In this document: piece after piece, positions 27,102 through 34,713 of the stretch
How the letters are laid out: every line of letters begins with the position of its first letter
Position numbering within the stretch: position 1 is the stretch's first letter
Assembly (NCBI GenBank): GCA_024635995.1
Contig: JAGXHW010000022.1
Span: forward strand, 28,944-92,943
Origin: Clostridiaceae bacterium
GTDB lineage: Bacteria; Bacillota; Clostridia; Peptostreptococcales; Tindalliaceae
Direction of reading: 5' to 3'
DNA: 64,000 nt
Translations under genes and position numbers: made by a program
Notes under the pieces: model-generated
Told to the model about the DNA's origin: nothing
Databases searched by the model: none
Seen by the model: the letters and a program-made list of their open reading frames with translations, nothing else

Positions 27102-27851
27102 ATGAAAGCCTACAAAAGTTTGGCTTGGACAGAGAGATTGTTAGCACCACCTGGAGACTATGAAGAAGAGGTTCGCATTTACGTGGGAGCTATCAATAAA
27201 TTGTCTCACCACAAAGCCAAGTCAATGCTTCATCTTGGGTGCGGCGCTGGTGGCCAAGATCTTTTTCTGAAGGCAGATTTTGAACTTACTGGGGTTGACC
27301 TGAACGAAGAGATGTTATCAATGGCACGTAAGGCTAACCCTGAAGTTATCTATTTACAGTGAGACATGAGAACGGTGCGCCTGGACCAGCAGTTTGACGT
27401 GGTTATTGTTCCCGATTCCATTGCCTACATGAACACTGAAACTGATTTAGAAAAAGCCTTGGAAACAGCAACGGTTCATTTGAAGCCGGGAGGTATTTTC
27501 CTGGTGGTCACTCACATACGGGAAGAATTTCGTAACAATAATTTTGTGTATACCGGCAATGATGGACAAACACACCTTACTTTGTTTGAAAATAACCACA
27601 TCATTGGCGAAAATCAGTATGAAGCCACAATGGTTTACTTGATTCGGCAATATGGAAAACTGTCTGTGGATCACGATGTGCATACCCTGGGAATGTATTC
27701 CCATGAGACATGGCTTCGTATTCTTGAACAGAATGGTTTGGTGGTTAAAGAAACGTTTAACATGGACCATTTGTATGATGAATTTGTGATGGACGGCGGA
27801 GAATACAAGCTAAAGGTGTACCTGTGCGAAAAGGAGACAGCGATTAAGTAA
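27102..27851 (+). pseudogene. class I SAM-dependent methyltransferase interrupted by one in-frame UGA
   Basis: Reading through the TGA at 27360 (codon 87) gives a complete 249-residue methyltransferase. SAM motif I is MLHLGCGAGGQD at about residues 46-57, the acidic beta-2 residue is in TGVDLNEEML, and after the stop come DMRTVRLDQQFDVVIVPDS (motif II/IV) and LKPGGIFLVV (motif V). The stop falls in IYLQ-stop-DMR, where I recall relatives having glycine (GDMR), so GGA to TGA is a single change. GGAAAGGGG and a well-placed ATG at 27102 precede it. The product would be cut before the catalytic half, so probably a recent pseudogene. Confidence 0.7.
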
Positions 27852-27874
27852 ACACCATAAGGAGCGATTGTTGA

Positions 27875-28684
27875 ATGTTCATAAAAAAAATGATGGGAAG
27901 ACTTGTCTATGGGTTGGCAACAGTAGTTGCAGCGGTCCTGGATTGGCTGGTGTATGCCACTGAAACACTGATTCTGATGGCAAAGAGCTTCATAAAAGGA
28001 TGTGCCTTGCTCATCAGTATGGGAGGATGCTTCTTTTTTTTGCTGATCATAGGACCCTTTGGTGCGTGGCTTCTGAGTAATCCAGGAATATTTTTGCTGT
28101 TTCTGGTGATTTTATTCATTCCCATCACAGGGGCATTGTTTATTACATATCTTAAATACGTGAAGTTTATCACCACGGCCTATTTGTTTAACCTGGCCAA
28201 TCATTGGATGGATGAGGAACACCATTCGTATAGAACTTTCAGCTATTTTAATGAGGCATACCGCAAAGCTGAGGAAGAGCGCATTAACCGGGAACGCCGC
28301 CGTCGCTATGAAGAACAGAGGGCCTGGGAAGAACGGTTCAGACAATGGAACCAGTGGCAGCAGCAGGGAACATTTGGTGGACAGGGTGGATTTTATGGTG
28401 GTACTGGCGGACAAACTGGGTACGGCCAAAGAGGTTATGGACAGTCAACGGTTAACCCCTATGAAGAATTTAAGAGCAAATATCGGAAAAGCTGTCAGAT
28501 GCTGGGTGTTTCTGAAGACACAGACCAATACAAGGTAAAGTTGGCTTATCGGAAAATGGCGAAAGCTTATCACCCGGATGTCAACGAGGACCCCGGAGCA
28601 ACGAAGAAATTTCAGGAAATCAATGACGCCTACGAGTTTCTTAACGAAGACAACATACGTCGTTACCAGCAAATGAAACATTAA
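27875..28684 (+). CDS. membrane-anchored J-domain protein with C-terminal J-domain
   Basis: 269 residues. Two or three transmembrane helices at about 10-90, then a charged, arginine-rich helical stretch (about 125-150), a Gly/Gln-rich linker (about 155-190) and a J-domain at the C-terminus. HPD is at about residue 232 (YHPDVNEDPGATKKFQEIND). J-domains stimulate the ATPase of DnaK-type chaperones; the anchor suggests recruitment to the membrane. AAGGAG precedes the ATG. It lies 23 bp behind the interrupted methyltransferase and may share its transcript. Confidence 0.8.
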   Translation: MFIKKMMGRLVYGLATVVAAVLDWLVYATETLILMAKSFIKGCALLISMGGCFFFLLIIGPFGAWLLSNPGIFLLFLVILFIPITGALFITYLKYVKFITTAYLFNLANHWMDEEHHSYRTFSYFNEAYRKAEEERINRERRRRYEEQRAWEERFRQWNQWQQQGTFGGQGGFYGGTGGQTGYGQRGYGQSTVNPYEEFKSKYRKSCQMLGVSEDTDQYKVKLAYRKMAKAYHPDVNEDPGATKKFQEINDAYEFLNEDNIRRYQQMKH

Positions 28685-28688
28685 TGAT

Positions 28689-28723
28689 AAACGCCCACAT
28701 TTTCTAAAAATGGGGGCGTTTTG
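28689..28723 (+). terminator. Rho-independent terminator after the J-protein gene
   Basis: AAACGCCC (28689-28696) pairs with GGGCGTTT (28714-28721), with additional pairing towards the loop and a short T-tail; also usable by the convergent minus-strand gene. Confidence 0.7.
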
Positions 28724-28763
28724 GTGAGTAAGAGTTCATAGAGTTTATATCTTAAGATCCGGT

Positions 28764-29921
28764 TTATGGCAACTTAATTTCTTCAATACGATCAAAAGCT
28801 TCGGCCAGTTTTTCCTTGCTGACAACGCAGGCGATCCGCAGGTAGCCTTCGCCGCATTGACCAAAAGAATTTCCGGGAATGGTTAAGACTTTGGCCTGGT
28901 CCAGAATCATTTTACTGGCTTCTTCTGAGGAGAGGCCGGTTTTTTTGATATTCACAAAAAGGTAGAAGGTACCCTGGGGCTCCAGTACACTCATCCAGGG
29001 AATCTGGTTGGCACGGTTTGTGGCATAATGCAATCGTTCCCGGTAAAGCTCCCGGGTGTTTGACAACAGGGTTTTACGGTTGCGCAGGGCATACACGGCT
29101 GCCCGCTGGGAAATGGAAGGGGCTGTAAACACCACATTTTCATTAATCTGCTGGCAGATACGGATAATCTCCCGGGGTGCAATGATGTTGCCTACACGCC
29201 ATCCGGTCATTTTGTAATCCTTTGAGAAGCTGTTGACGATTACCAAACGGTCCCGGATATCCTGAATGGTGATCATAGACTTGAATTCACCGTCATATAC
29301 ATAAGCCTGGTACACTTCATCAACAATGATCAGCAGGTCCTTTTTGATGGCTATGTCACCAATGATCTGCATGGTTTCTTCACTGATCACAGCACCGGTT
29401 GGGTTCATGGGAGAACTGAGAACGATGGCACGGGTCCGTTCGTTGATGGACTCTTCCAGACGTTTTACGTCCACCTGGAAATTTTCTTCTTCATAAGTGG
29501 GCATTTCAACCGGCACCCCACCTGCCAGCTGAACTTGCTGGTAATAAGGGGTAAAATAAGGTGCAGGCAATATGACCTCGTCACCTGGGTCCAACACAGC
29601 TTCCAATACCAGAAAAACCCCAAGGCAGGCGCTGGCAGTGACCATTACTTCCTGGTCATGGACAACGGCACGGAATTCATCCCTGTAAAAATGACGGATT
29701 TCTTCCCGCAGTTCCGGATCGCCACGAAAATCTGTGTAATGGGTATGGCCCTTTTTGGCTTCCTGGAAGGCGAAATCGATGATACCTTCATTGGTGGTTT
29801 GGTCAGGTTCTCCCAAACTTAAGTTAATGACGTTGTTGAATAACTTAGCCCGGTCATCCACAGCACCCATAGGGGTGGTTTGGTCTTTCCAGTATCTTTT
29901 AGAAATAAACTTATGTTTCAT
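28764..29921 (-). CDS. class I PLP-dependent aminotransferase
   Basis: 385-residue aminotransferase related to aspartate/aromatic aminotransferases. Seen: LSLGEPDQTT near the start, SSPMNPTGAVIS, the PLP Asp/Tyr in IVDEVYQAYVYDG, the Schiff-base lysine in NSFSKDYKMTGWRVG, and the carboxylate-binding arginine in GYLRIACV. The most likely start is the last of three consecutive ATG codons (29921), 6 bases after AGGAGG. It follows the RocB-like gene by 16 bp on the same strand, suggesting joint amino-acid degradation. Confidence 0.88.
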   Translation of the reverse strand: MKHKFISKRYWKDQTTPMGAVDDRAKLFNNVINLSLGEPDQTTNEGIIDFAFQEAKKGHTHYTDFRGDPELREEIRHFYRDEFRAVVHDQEVMVTASACLGVFLVLEAVLDPGDEVILPAPYFTPYYQQVQLAGGVPVEMPTYEEENFQVDVKRLEESINERTRAIVLSSPMNPTGAVISEETMQIIGDIAIKKDLLIIVDEVYQAYVYDGEFKSMITIQDIRDRLVIVNSFSKDYKMTGWRVGNIIAPREIIRICQQINENVVFTAPSISQRAAVYALRNRKTLLSNTRELYRERLHYATNRANQIPWMSVLEPQGTFYLFVNIKKTGLSSEEASKMILDQAKVLTIPGNSFGQCGEGYLRIACVVSKEKLAEAFDRIEEIKLP

Positions 29922-29937
29922 CATCATCCTCCTGACT

Positions 29938-31620
29938 TTATTTTTCCAGCAGGTAATTGACAGTTTCAAAGAGAAGTTCAGGCATTACATTAAAGGAGAA
30001 GGGCTTGTGAAGCCTTTCCGTAAACTGATGGGCGTCCTTACCAAAGGGGCCGATATTGGCCACGGGCACATCAAATTGTCGCATGTCATCAATGGGCAGT
30101 TCATATTTATCAGGCCATGCGGGCATGTTGGTGATTAGCTTTTCGATCGTGGCCTGGTTTTCTGTGATGCTGCAAAAACTTAAATCAGAGATGTAGGGAT
30201 AGAATTTTCGCACTTTCAGAGGTTCACTGATTTTTGGCTGCACTTTTTCCGCACTGTATTCCAGTGCATCCAGCAGCTTCTGTTCCCGCTCATCCTTTCC
30301 ATTGATATACATATGGGGGTAATAAGGAGGTGCAAAATAGACAATGATCATGGGATCAGGGTCTTGGTTCATTTTTGCCACTTCCTCAACGATGGCCAGG
30401 CTGTAGGCTCTGCCATCCATGGTTTCAGGGTCAAGACGCCGTTTGAGTGCCGTAATCCGCTGGTGTAGCTTGTAGCCTGATTCTTCGGCGATTTTTCTGA
30501 ACAATGTATCGAAGGTATATACCTTGGGTTTCCATGGCAGGGGCTGGAAGGGGATCTCGCTCATTTCGCAGTAAGCCTTATAATTTTTATTAAGACGCTC
30601 CACCACTGTGCCAAATGCTTTTTCTGCTTTTTCCACCAATTTCGCCATGACTTCATCAGGTTCACTGCCGTGGGTGGCATAGTTGAAATAAAGGTGAGCC
30701 GCCTTGGCGATCTGAACAGAATAATCGGTTTTAAGGTCTCGCTGTTTCAGGGTGATGGGAGGGACCGTTACTTCTCCGTCGGCCACATCACACAGGTCTT
30801 GGGACAGGTTGATTTCACGTACCAATTCTGAGGATAATTCGTTGGGGTCCAGTCCCCCAAAGCTCTGCCCCACATGGGTTTCTTTGCCAACAATGTAGAA
30901 AGTGGGAAGCAGTTTTCCAATGGTACCGACATAGATATAACGGTTTTCATCGCCTTCGTAACGGGAGGTCATATAATCAGTGTCCAAAACAGCTGTGTAT
31001 TCCAATCCGTCTTTTTTTCTGATCTCATTTAGCAGTTTTAAGGAGCTTAGCATACCGGCAGAGTTACCTTCTTCGTCAGGGACCGCCAAAAAAATAATGT
31101 TTCCCTTAAACAACTCCGGATTTCGTGCAGCTTCCAGGGTATGAGACAAGTTAGCCGCAACACCGCACTTCATGTCAAAGATCCCCCGTCCAAAAACCCA
31201 TTCACCGGATTCCAGGTCTTTTTTTGTTTCTGAAGGCAGCTCCATATGCTTAAAGGCTTCTTCCAACGCTGGAGGATTGTTGGCAATGTGCTGCAAATCC
31301 CGGTAGTCTTCAATGCCCACCGTGTCAATGTGGCCCAGTAATATGACAGTGTTCTTATAGTGGCCATCTCCACCTTTCACGTATGCAATCACGTTATGGC
31401 GCTTGTCCAGCCCATCACATTTCTGGAAAAACAACTGGTCCGAATGTTCGACAAAATAGGGTTCTTCCTTTAATTTGTTGAACAAATGCCAGGCGATTTC
31501 CAGTTCACCGTCGGATTCCACTGTACTGGGAATTCGTGTCAGTTCAAGGGTGTACTTTTCAGTATTGGCCTTGATTTGGTCAAGGTGTTCCTGAATATTT
31601 TTCTGCATTTCCAAAATCAT
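29938..31620 (-). CDS. M20-family peptidase, RocB-like
   Basis: 560-residue M20 metallopeptidase-fold protein of the RocB type, a family linked to arginine utilisation in Bacillus. Metal ligands are visible in LLGHIDTVG, GRGIFDMKCGVAANL and PDEEGNSAGM, and the long C-terminal part (IVYFAPPYYPHMY) is characteristic of RocB. Length agrees with the family (about 540-570). GAGGG/AGGGA sequences precede the ATG at 31620; ATG 31608 is an alternative. It forms an operon with the aminotransferase. Confidence 0.85.
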   Translation of the reverse strand: MILEMQKNIQEHLDQIKANTEKYTLELTRIPSTVESDGELEIAWHLFNKLKEEPYFVEHSDQLFFQKCDGLDKRHNVIAYVKGGDGHYKNTVILLGHIDTVGIEDYRDLQHIANNPPALEEAFKHMELPSETKKDLESGEWVFGRGIFDMKCGVAANLSHTLEAARNPELFKGNIIFLAVPDEEGNSAGMLSSLKLLNEIRKKDGLEYTAVLDTDYMTSRYEGDENRYIYVGTIGKLLPTFYIVGKETHVGQSFGGLDPNELSSELVREINLSQDLCDVADGEVTVPPITLKQRDLKTDYSVQIAKAAHLYFNYATHGSEPDEVMAKLVEKAEKAFGTVVERLNKNYKAYCEMSEIPFQPLPWKPKVYTFDTLFRKIAEESGYKLHQRITALKRRLDPETMDGRAYSLAIVEEVAKMNQDPDPMIIVYFAPPYYPHMYINGKDEREQKLLDALEYSAEKVQPKISEPLKVRKFYPYISDLSFCSITENQATIEKLITNMPAWPDKYELPIDDMRQFDVPVANIGPFGKDAHQFTERLHKPFSFNVMPELLFETVNYLLEK

Positions 31621-31813
31621 TCCCTCCCTCTAAATAGTAAGTACGGCATTTTATTTACGCATTCATGAAACGATCAAGCAACTCCTGCCGAACAACAAAT
31701 ATGGAAATTGAATGCCAGCATGTGAGAGGTGCTTCTTTTAGTATACATGAATGCATAGAAAAAGAACATGATTCTTGGCAGTTTTTTTAACAAAAGAAAG
31801 ATACAATTTACCC

Positions 31814-31842
31814 TTGCAGTACCCAATAAGTGAGAGTATAAT
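31814..31842 (+). promoter_or_regulatory. SigA-type promoter of the cad operon
   Basis: TTGCAG at 31814, exact 17-base spacer, perfect TATAAT at 31837. Confidence 0.8.
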
Positions 31843-31853
31843 AGAATATAACA

Positions 31854-31871
31854 TATGAACAGTTGCTCATA
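31854..31871 (+). promoter_or_regulatory. CadC/CzrA-type operator
   Basis: Imperfect 18-bp palindrome TATGAACAGTTGCTCATA, about 12 bases after the -10 box, where a bound repressor would block transcription. It resembles operators of ArsR/SmtB regulators and lies just ahead of such a gene. Confidence 0.65.
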
Positions 31872-31894
31872 CAATCAATTAAAGAGGTGAAAAC

Positions 31895-32266
31895 ATGTCT
31901 AACAAAGCTCAAACAGTGGAACGTTGTGATTGCACCGTTATACACGAAGAAGTGGTGAACAGGGTAATGGGCCGAATGCCGGAAGAAGAGAGGCTTTATG
32001 ACCTGGCGGAGTTGTTCAAGGTTTTCGGTGACTCTACAAGAATTAAGATTTTGTGGGCACTTTTCGAATCTGAAATGTGCGTGTGTGATATTGCCTATTT
32101 GCTAAACATGACCCAGTCGGCCATCTCTCATCAATTGAGGGTTCTCAAACAGACTAAGCTGGTTAAAAACCGTAAGGAAGGCAAAATTGTGTTTTATTCA
32201 CTGGAAGATGAACACATAAAACAGATCTTCGACCAGGGAATGATCCACATATCAGAAGACAAATGA
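31895..32266 (+). CDS. cadC: ArsR/SmtB-family metal sensor, CadC-like
   Basis: 123-residue winged-helix repressor. The metal site of CadC-type proteins is visible: cysteines of the N-terminal CDC (residues about 10-12) and the CVC pair in SEMCVCDIA on the DNA-binding side. The recognition helix is MTQSAISHQLRVLKQ. Such proteins leave the DNA on binding Cd, Pb or Zn. The gene is 18 bp before cadA, and its own upstream region carries the promoter and operator, so autoregulation is expected. AGAGGTGA precedes the ATG. Confidence 0.9.
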   Translation: MSNKAQTVERCDCTVIHEEVVNRVMGRMPEEERLYDLAELFKVFGDSTRIKILWALFESEMCVCDIAYLLNMTQSAISHQLRVLKQTKLVKNRKEGKIVFYSLEDEHIKQIFDQGMIHISEDK

Positions 32267-32284
32267 CAAAGAGGAGAAATAAAC

Positions 32285-34426
32285 ATGGAGAAAAAAACAC
32301 TTAAACTGGAAGGACTGGGCTGTGCCAACTGTGCTGCAAAAATGGAAGCAAAGATTGTGTCACTCCAAAGTGTATCCTTTGCTTCTGTTGATTTTGCTTC
32401 ACAGCGACTGATCCTGGAAACAGACACCAGCAATATAAATGAATTATACAAAGATATTGAAAAAATCATATTGGAAATTGAACCCCAGGTTATTGTGAAA
32501 CATGAAGGGTTGCAACATTCCCTTCCCGTGGGAGAAGTTCACAGTCAAGATCATGATCATGGATCCAGCCATTTTAAACAGGATGTAGCAAGACTGATTG
32601 TTGGCGGCTCAGTTTTTATGGTTGCATTGGTCTTATCATTGTCACCGACCCTGGAGTTAGTACTTTTTCTTACCAGTTATGTCATCGTGGGAGGCAGTGT
32701 GGTGAAAAGGGCCGTTAAAAACATTCTGCGGGGACACGTTTTTGACGAGCATTTTCTCATGGCAGTGGCCACCATTGGCGCCTTCCTCATCGGCGAATAC
32801 CCGGAGGGCGTGGCTGTAATGCTTTTCTACCTGGTGGGAGAACTGTTCCAGGACCAGGCTGTTGGAAAGTCACGAAAATCCATCAGTGCACTCATGGACA
32901 TCCGTCCTGACTATGCCAATTTGTTAACAGAAAAAGGAGATTCCAGCAGGGTGTCACCTGAATCTGTCAATATCGGTGACCGGATTGTTGTTAAGCCTGG
33001 TGAGAAGATTCCGCTTGACGGTATTGTTAAGGATGGGCACTCGCTGGTTGATACCTCAGCCCTCACAGGAGAATCCATGCCCCGGGAACTGGCTCCGGGC
33101 GATGACGCCTTAAGTGGGTTTATAAACCAGAATGGTGTACTGGTCATTGAAGTCACCAAAGACTTTGGGCACTCAACGGTGTCAAAAATACTGGAACTGG
33201 TGCAGCATGCCAGCAGCCGGAAGGCACCTACAGAGAAATTCATTACCAAATTTGCCCGTTATTACACACCTGGGGTAGTGTTTTCAGCCTTGGCTATCGC
33301 ATTGATACCTCCATTGGTGATTCAGGATGCCATTTTTTCCCAATGGGTGTACAGGGCCCTTGTCTTTTTGGTGATCTCCTGCCCCTGCGCCTTGGTCATT
33401 TCCATCCCACTGGGATTTTTCGGTGGAATAGGTGGTGCCTCACGTAGAGGCATTTTGGTGAAAGGAAGTAACTTCCTGGAAGCGTTAAACCAGGTGGAAA
33501 CCGTCGTATTTGACAAAACCGGCACACTGACAAAAGGCGTTTTTCAGGTGACGGAGATCCAACCTGAACCTGGCATTGATAAGGATCAGTTAGTGGAATA
33601 CGCAGCTTATGGAGAAGTTCATTCCAATCATCCCATTGCAGATTCCATTAAAAAAACGTATGGGAAAGAGCTGGACATGCAGCGGGTATCAGATTACGAA
33701 GAAGTGGCTGGACATGGGATCAAAGTCAGGATGGATGGTCATTGGATACTGGTGGGTAACAGAAGGTTGATGGACCGGGAACAGATACATTACCAGGCCG
33801 CCGCCGGATTGGGAACAATTGTCTATGTTGCTGTGGATCATGGGTATGCAGGTCACCTGGTGATCGACGACCAGATTAAGGAGGACGCTGCTGAGGCCAT
33901 CAGGAAACTTAAATCACTGGGTATTGGGAAGATTGTTATGCTGACAGGTGATTTACAGCAGGTGGGTGAAGCCATTGGCAGGCAACTCGGCGTGGATGAG
34001 GTTTACGCCCAGCTTTTACCGGCTGAAAAAGTTGAAAAATTTGAAGAACTTGATGCACAGAAATCAAAAGGGAAAAAAATTATTTTTGTCGGTGATGGGA
34101 TCAACGATGCCCCTGTTCTCGCTCGGGCAGACATTGGTATGGCCATGGGAGGACTGGGGTCTGACGCAGCCATTGAAGCGGCTGATATTGTGATCATGAC
34201 AGATGAACCCTCAAAAATTGTTACGGCACTGCAGGTAGCCAGGCGAACCAGGCGCATTGTCTACCAGAACATCGCTTTTGCCATGGGTGTAAAAGGACTG
34301 TTTCTGGTACTGGGCGCCATAGGTGTGGCTTCCATGTGGGAGGCCGTATTTGCAGACGTAGGGGTGGCACTGATCGCCATTCTCAACGCCATGCGAGTGA
34401 TGAATACCGGGCACCTAACTCCCTGA
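32285..34426 (+). CDS. cadA: cadmium/zinc/lead-exporting P1B-type ATPase
   Basis: 713-residue membrane ATPase. An N-terminal heavy-metal domain with GCANC (about residues 14-18), a histidine-rich linker (HSQDHDHGSSH, about 87-97), TGES in the actuator domain, the metal-transport motif SCPCALV (about 364-370), the phosphorylated aspartate in DKTGTLT (about 409), the HP motif in SNHPIAD, and GDGINDAP (about 603). CPC with an HMA domain and a CadC gene in front point to divalent soft metals. AGAGGAG lies before the ATG. The operon is closed by a terminator. Confidence 0.93.
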   Translation: MEKKTLKLEGLGCANCAAKMEAKIVSLQSVSFASVDFASQRLILETDTSNINELYKDIEKIILEIEPQVIVKHEGLQHSLPVGEVHSQDHDHGSSHFKQDVARLIVGGSVFMVALVLSLSPTLELVLFLTSYVIVGGSVVKRAVKNILRGHVFDEHFLMAVATIGAFLIGEYPEGVAVMLFYLVGELFQDQAVGKSRKSISALMDIRPDYANLLTEKGDSSRVSPESVNIGDRIVVKPGEKIPLDGIVKDGHSLVDTSALTGESMPRELAPGDDALSGFINQNGVLVIEVTKDFGHSTVSKILELVQHASSRKAPTEKFITKFARYYTPGVVFSALAIALIPPLVIQDAIFSQWVYRALVFLVISCPCALVISIPLGFFGGIGGASRRGILVKGSNFLEALNQVETVVFDKTGTLTKGVFQVTEIQPEPGIDKDQLVEYAAYGEVHSNHPIADSIKKTYGKELDMQRVSDYEEVAGHGIKVRMDGHWILVGNRRLMDREQIHYQAAAGLGTIVYVAVDHGYAGHLVIDDQIKEDAAEAIRKLKSLGIGKIVMLTGDLQQVGEAIGRQLGVDEVYAQLLPAEKVEKFEELDAQKSKGKKIIFVGDGINDAPVLARADIGMAMGGLGSDAAIEAADIVIMTDEPSKIVTALQVARRTRRIVYQNIAFAMGVKGLFLVLGAIGVASMWEAVFADVGVALIAILNAMRVMNTGHLTP

Positions 34427-34464
34427 AGAACCAGATGTTTCTTTTTACAATTGCTGTCGTTTGG

Positions 34465-34494
34465 GGCTGTCCTGAAAGGAGGACAGCCTTTTTT
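34465..34494 (+). terminator. Rho-independent terminator of the cad operon
   Basis: 9-bp perfect stem (34465-34473 with 34480-34488), 6-base loop, six T. Confidence 0.88.
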
Positions 34495-34585
34495 ATGATG
34501 TTATGATGACGCAGGAAGGGATGGTCAAATACTGTTTTATTGTATAGAATGTAAGGTAAGATACAAAAAGGAGGTTGTGATCCAC

Positions 34586-34713
34586 ATGTTTTGAAACCCT
34601 AAAGTATCGTTATCGCTGTTAGCGATCGTCATTGTATACGTTATTGTTCGCAGTATGACTGGACTGTAGAGCCAGATCCACATAAGCAGAAGAAAAAGGA
34701 TGAGGGGGAATAA
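34586..34713 (+). pseudogene. possible decayed small membrane protein gene
   Basis: An excellent ribosome site (AAAGGAGG) precedes ATG-TTT-TGA at 34586. Beyond the stop the same frame encodes NPKVSLSLLAIVIVYVIV, a clear transmembrane helix. A charged tail YDWTVEPDPHKQKKKDEGE lies in another frame and ends in a TAATG overlap with the branching-enzyme gene. I read this as a gene of about 42 codons broken by one stop (TGG to TGA would give MFWNPK) and one frameshift. It is short, so the case rests on the ribosome site, the helix and the coupled stop. Confidence 0.35.

Noticed and set aside
20531..27362. Reading UGA as tryptophan or glycine (altered genetic code)
   Set aside because: Many intact genes here end in TGA, including coupled ATGA junctions, so UGA is a stop.
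27360..27362. Selenocysteine at the methyltransferase UGA
   Set aside because: The site is not a redox-active Cys position in the family and no stem-loop typical of a SECIS was seen just after it.
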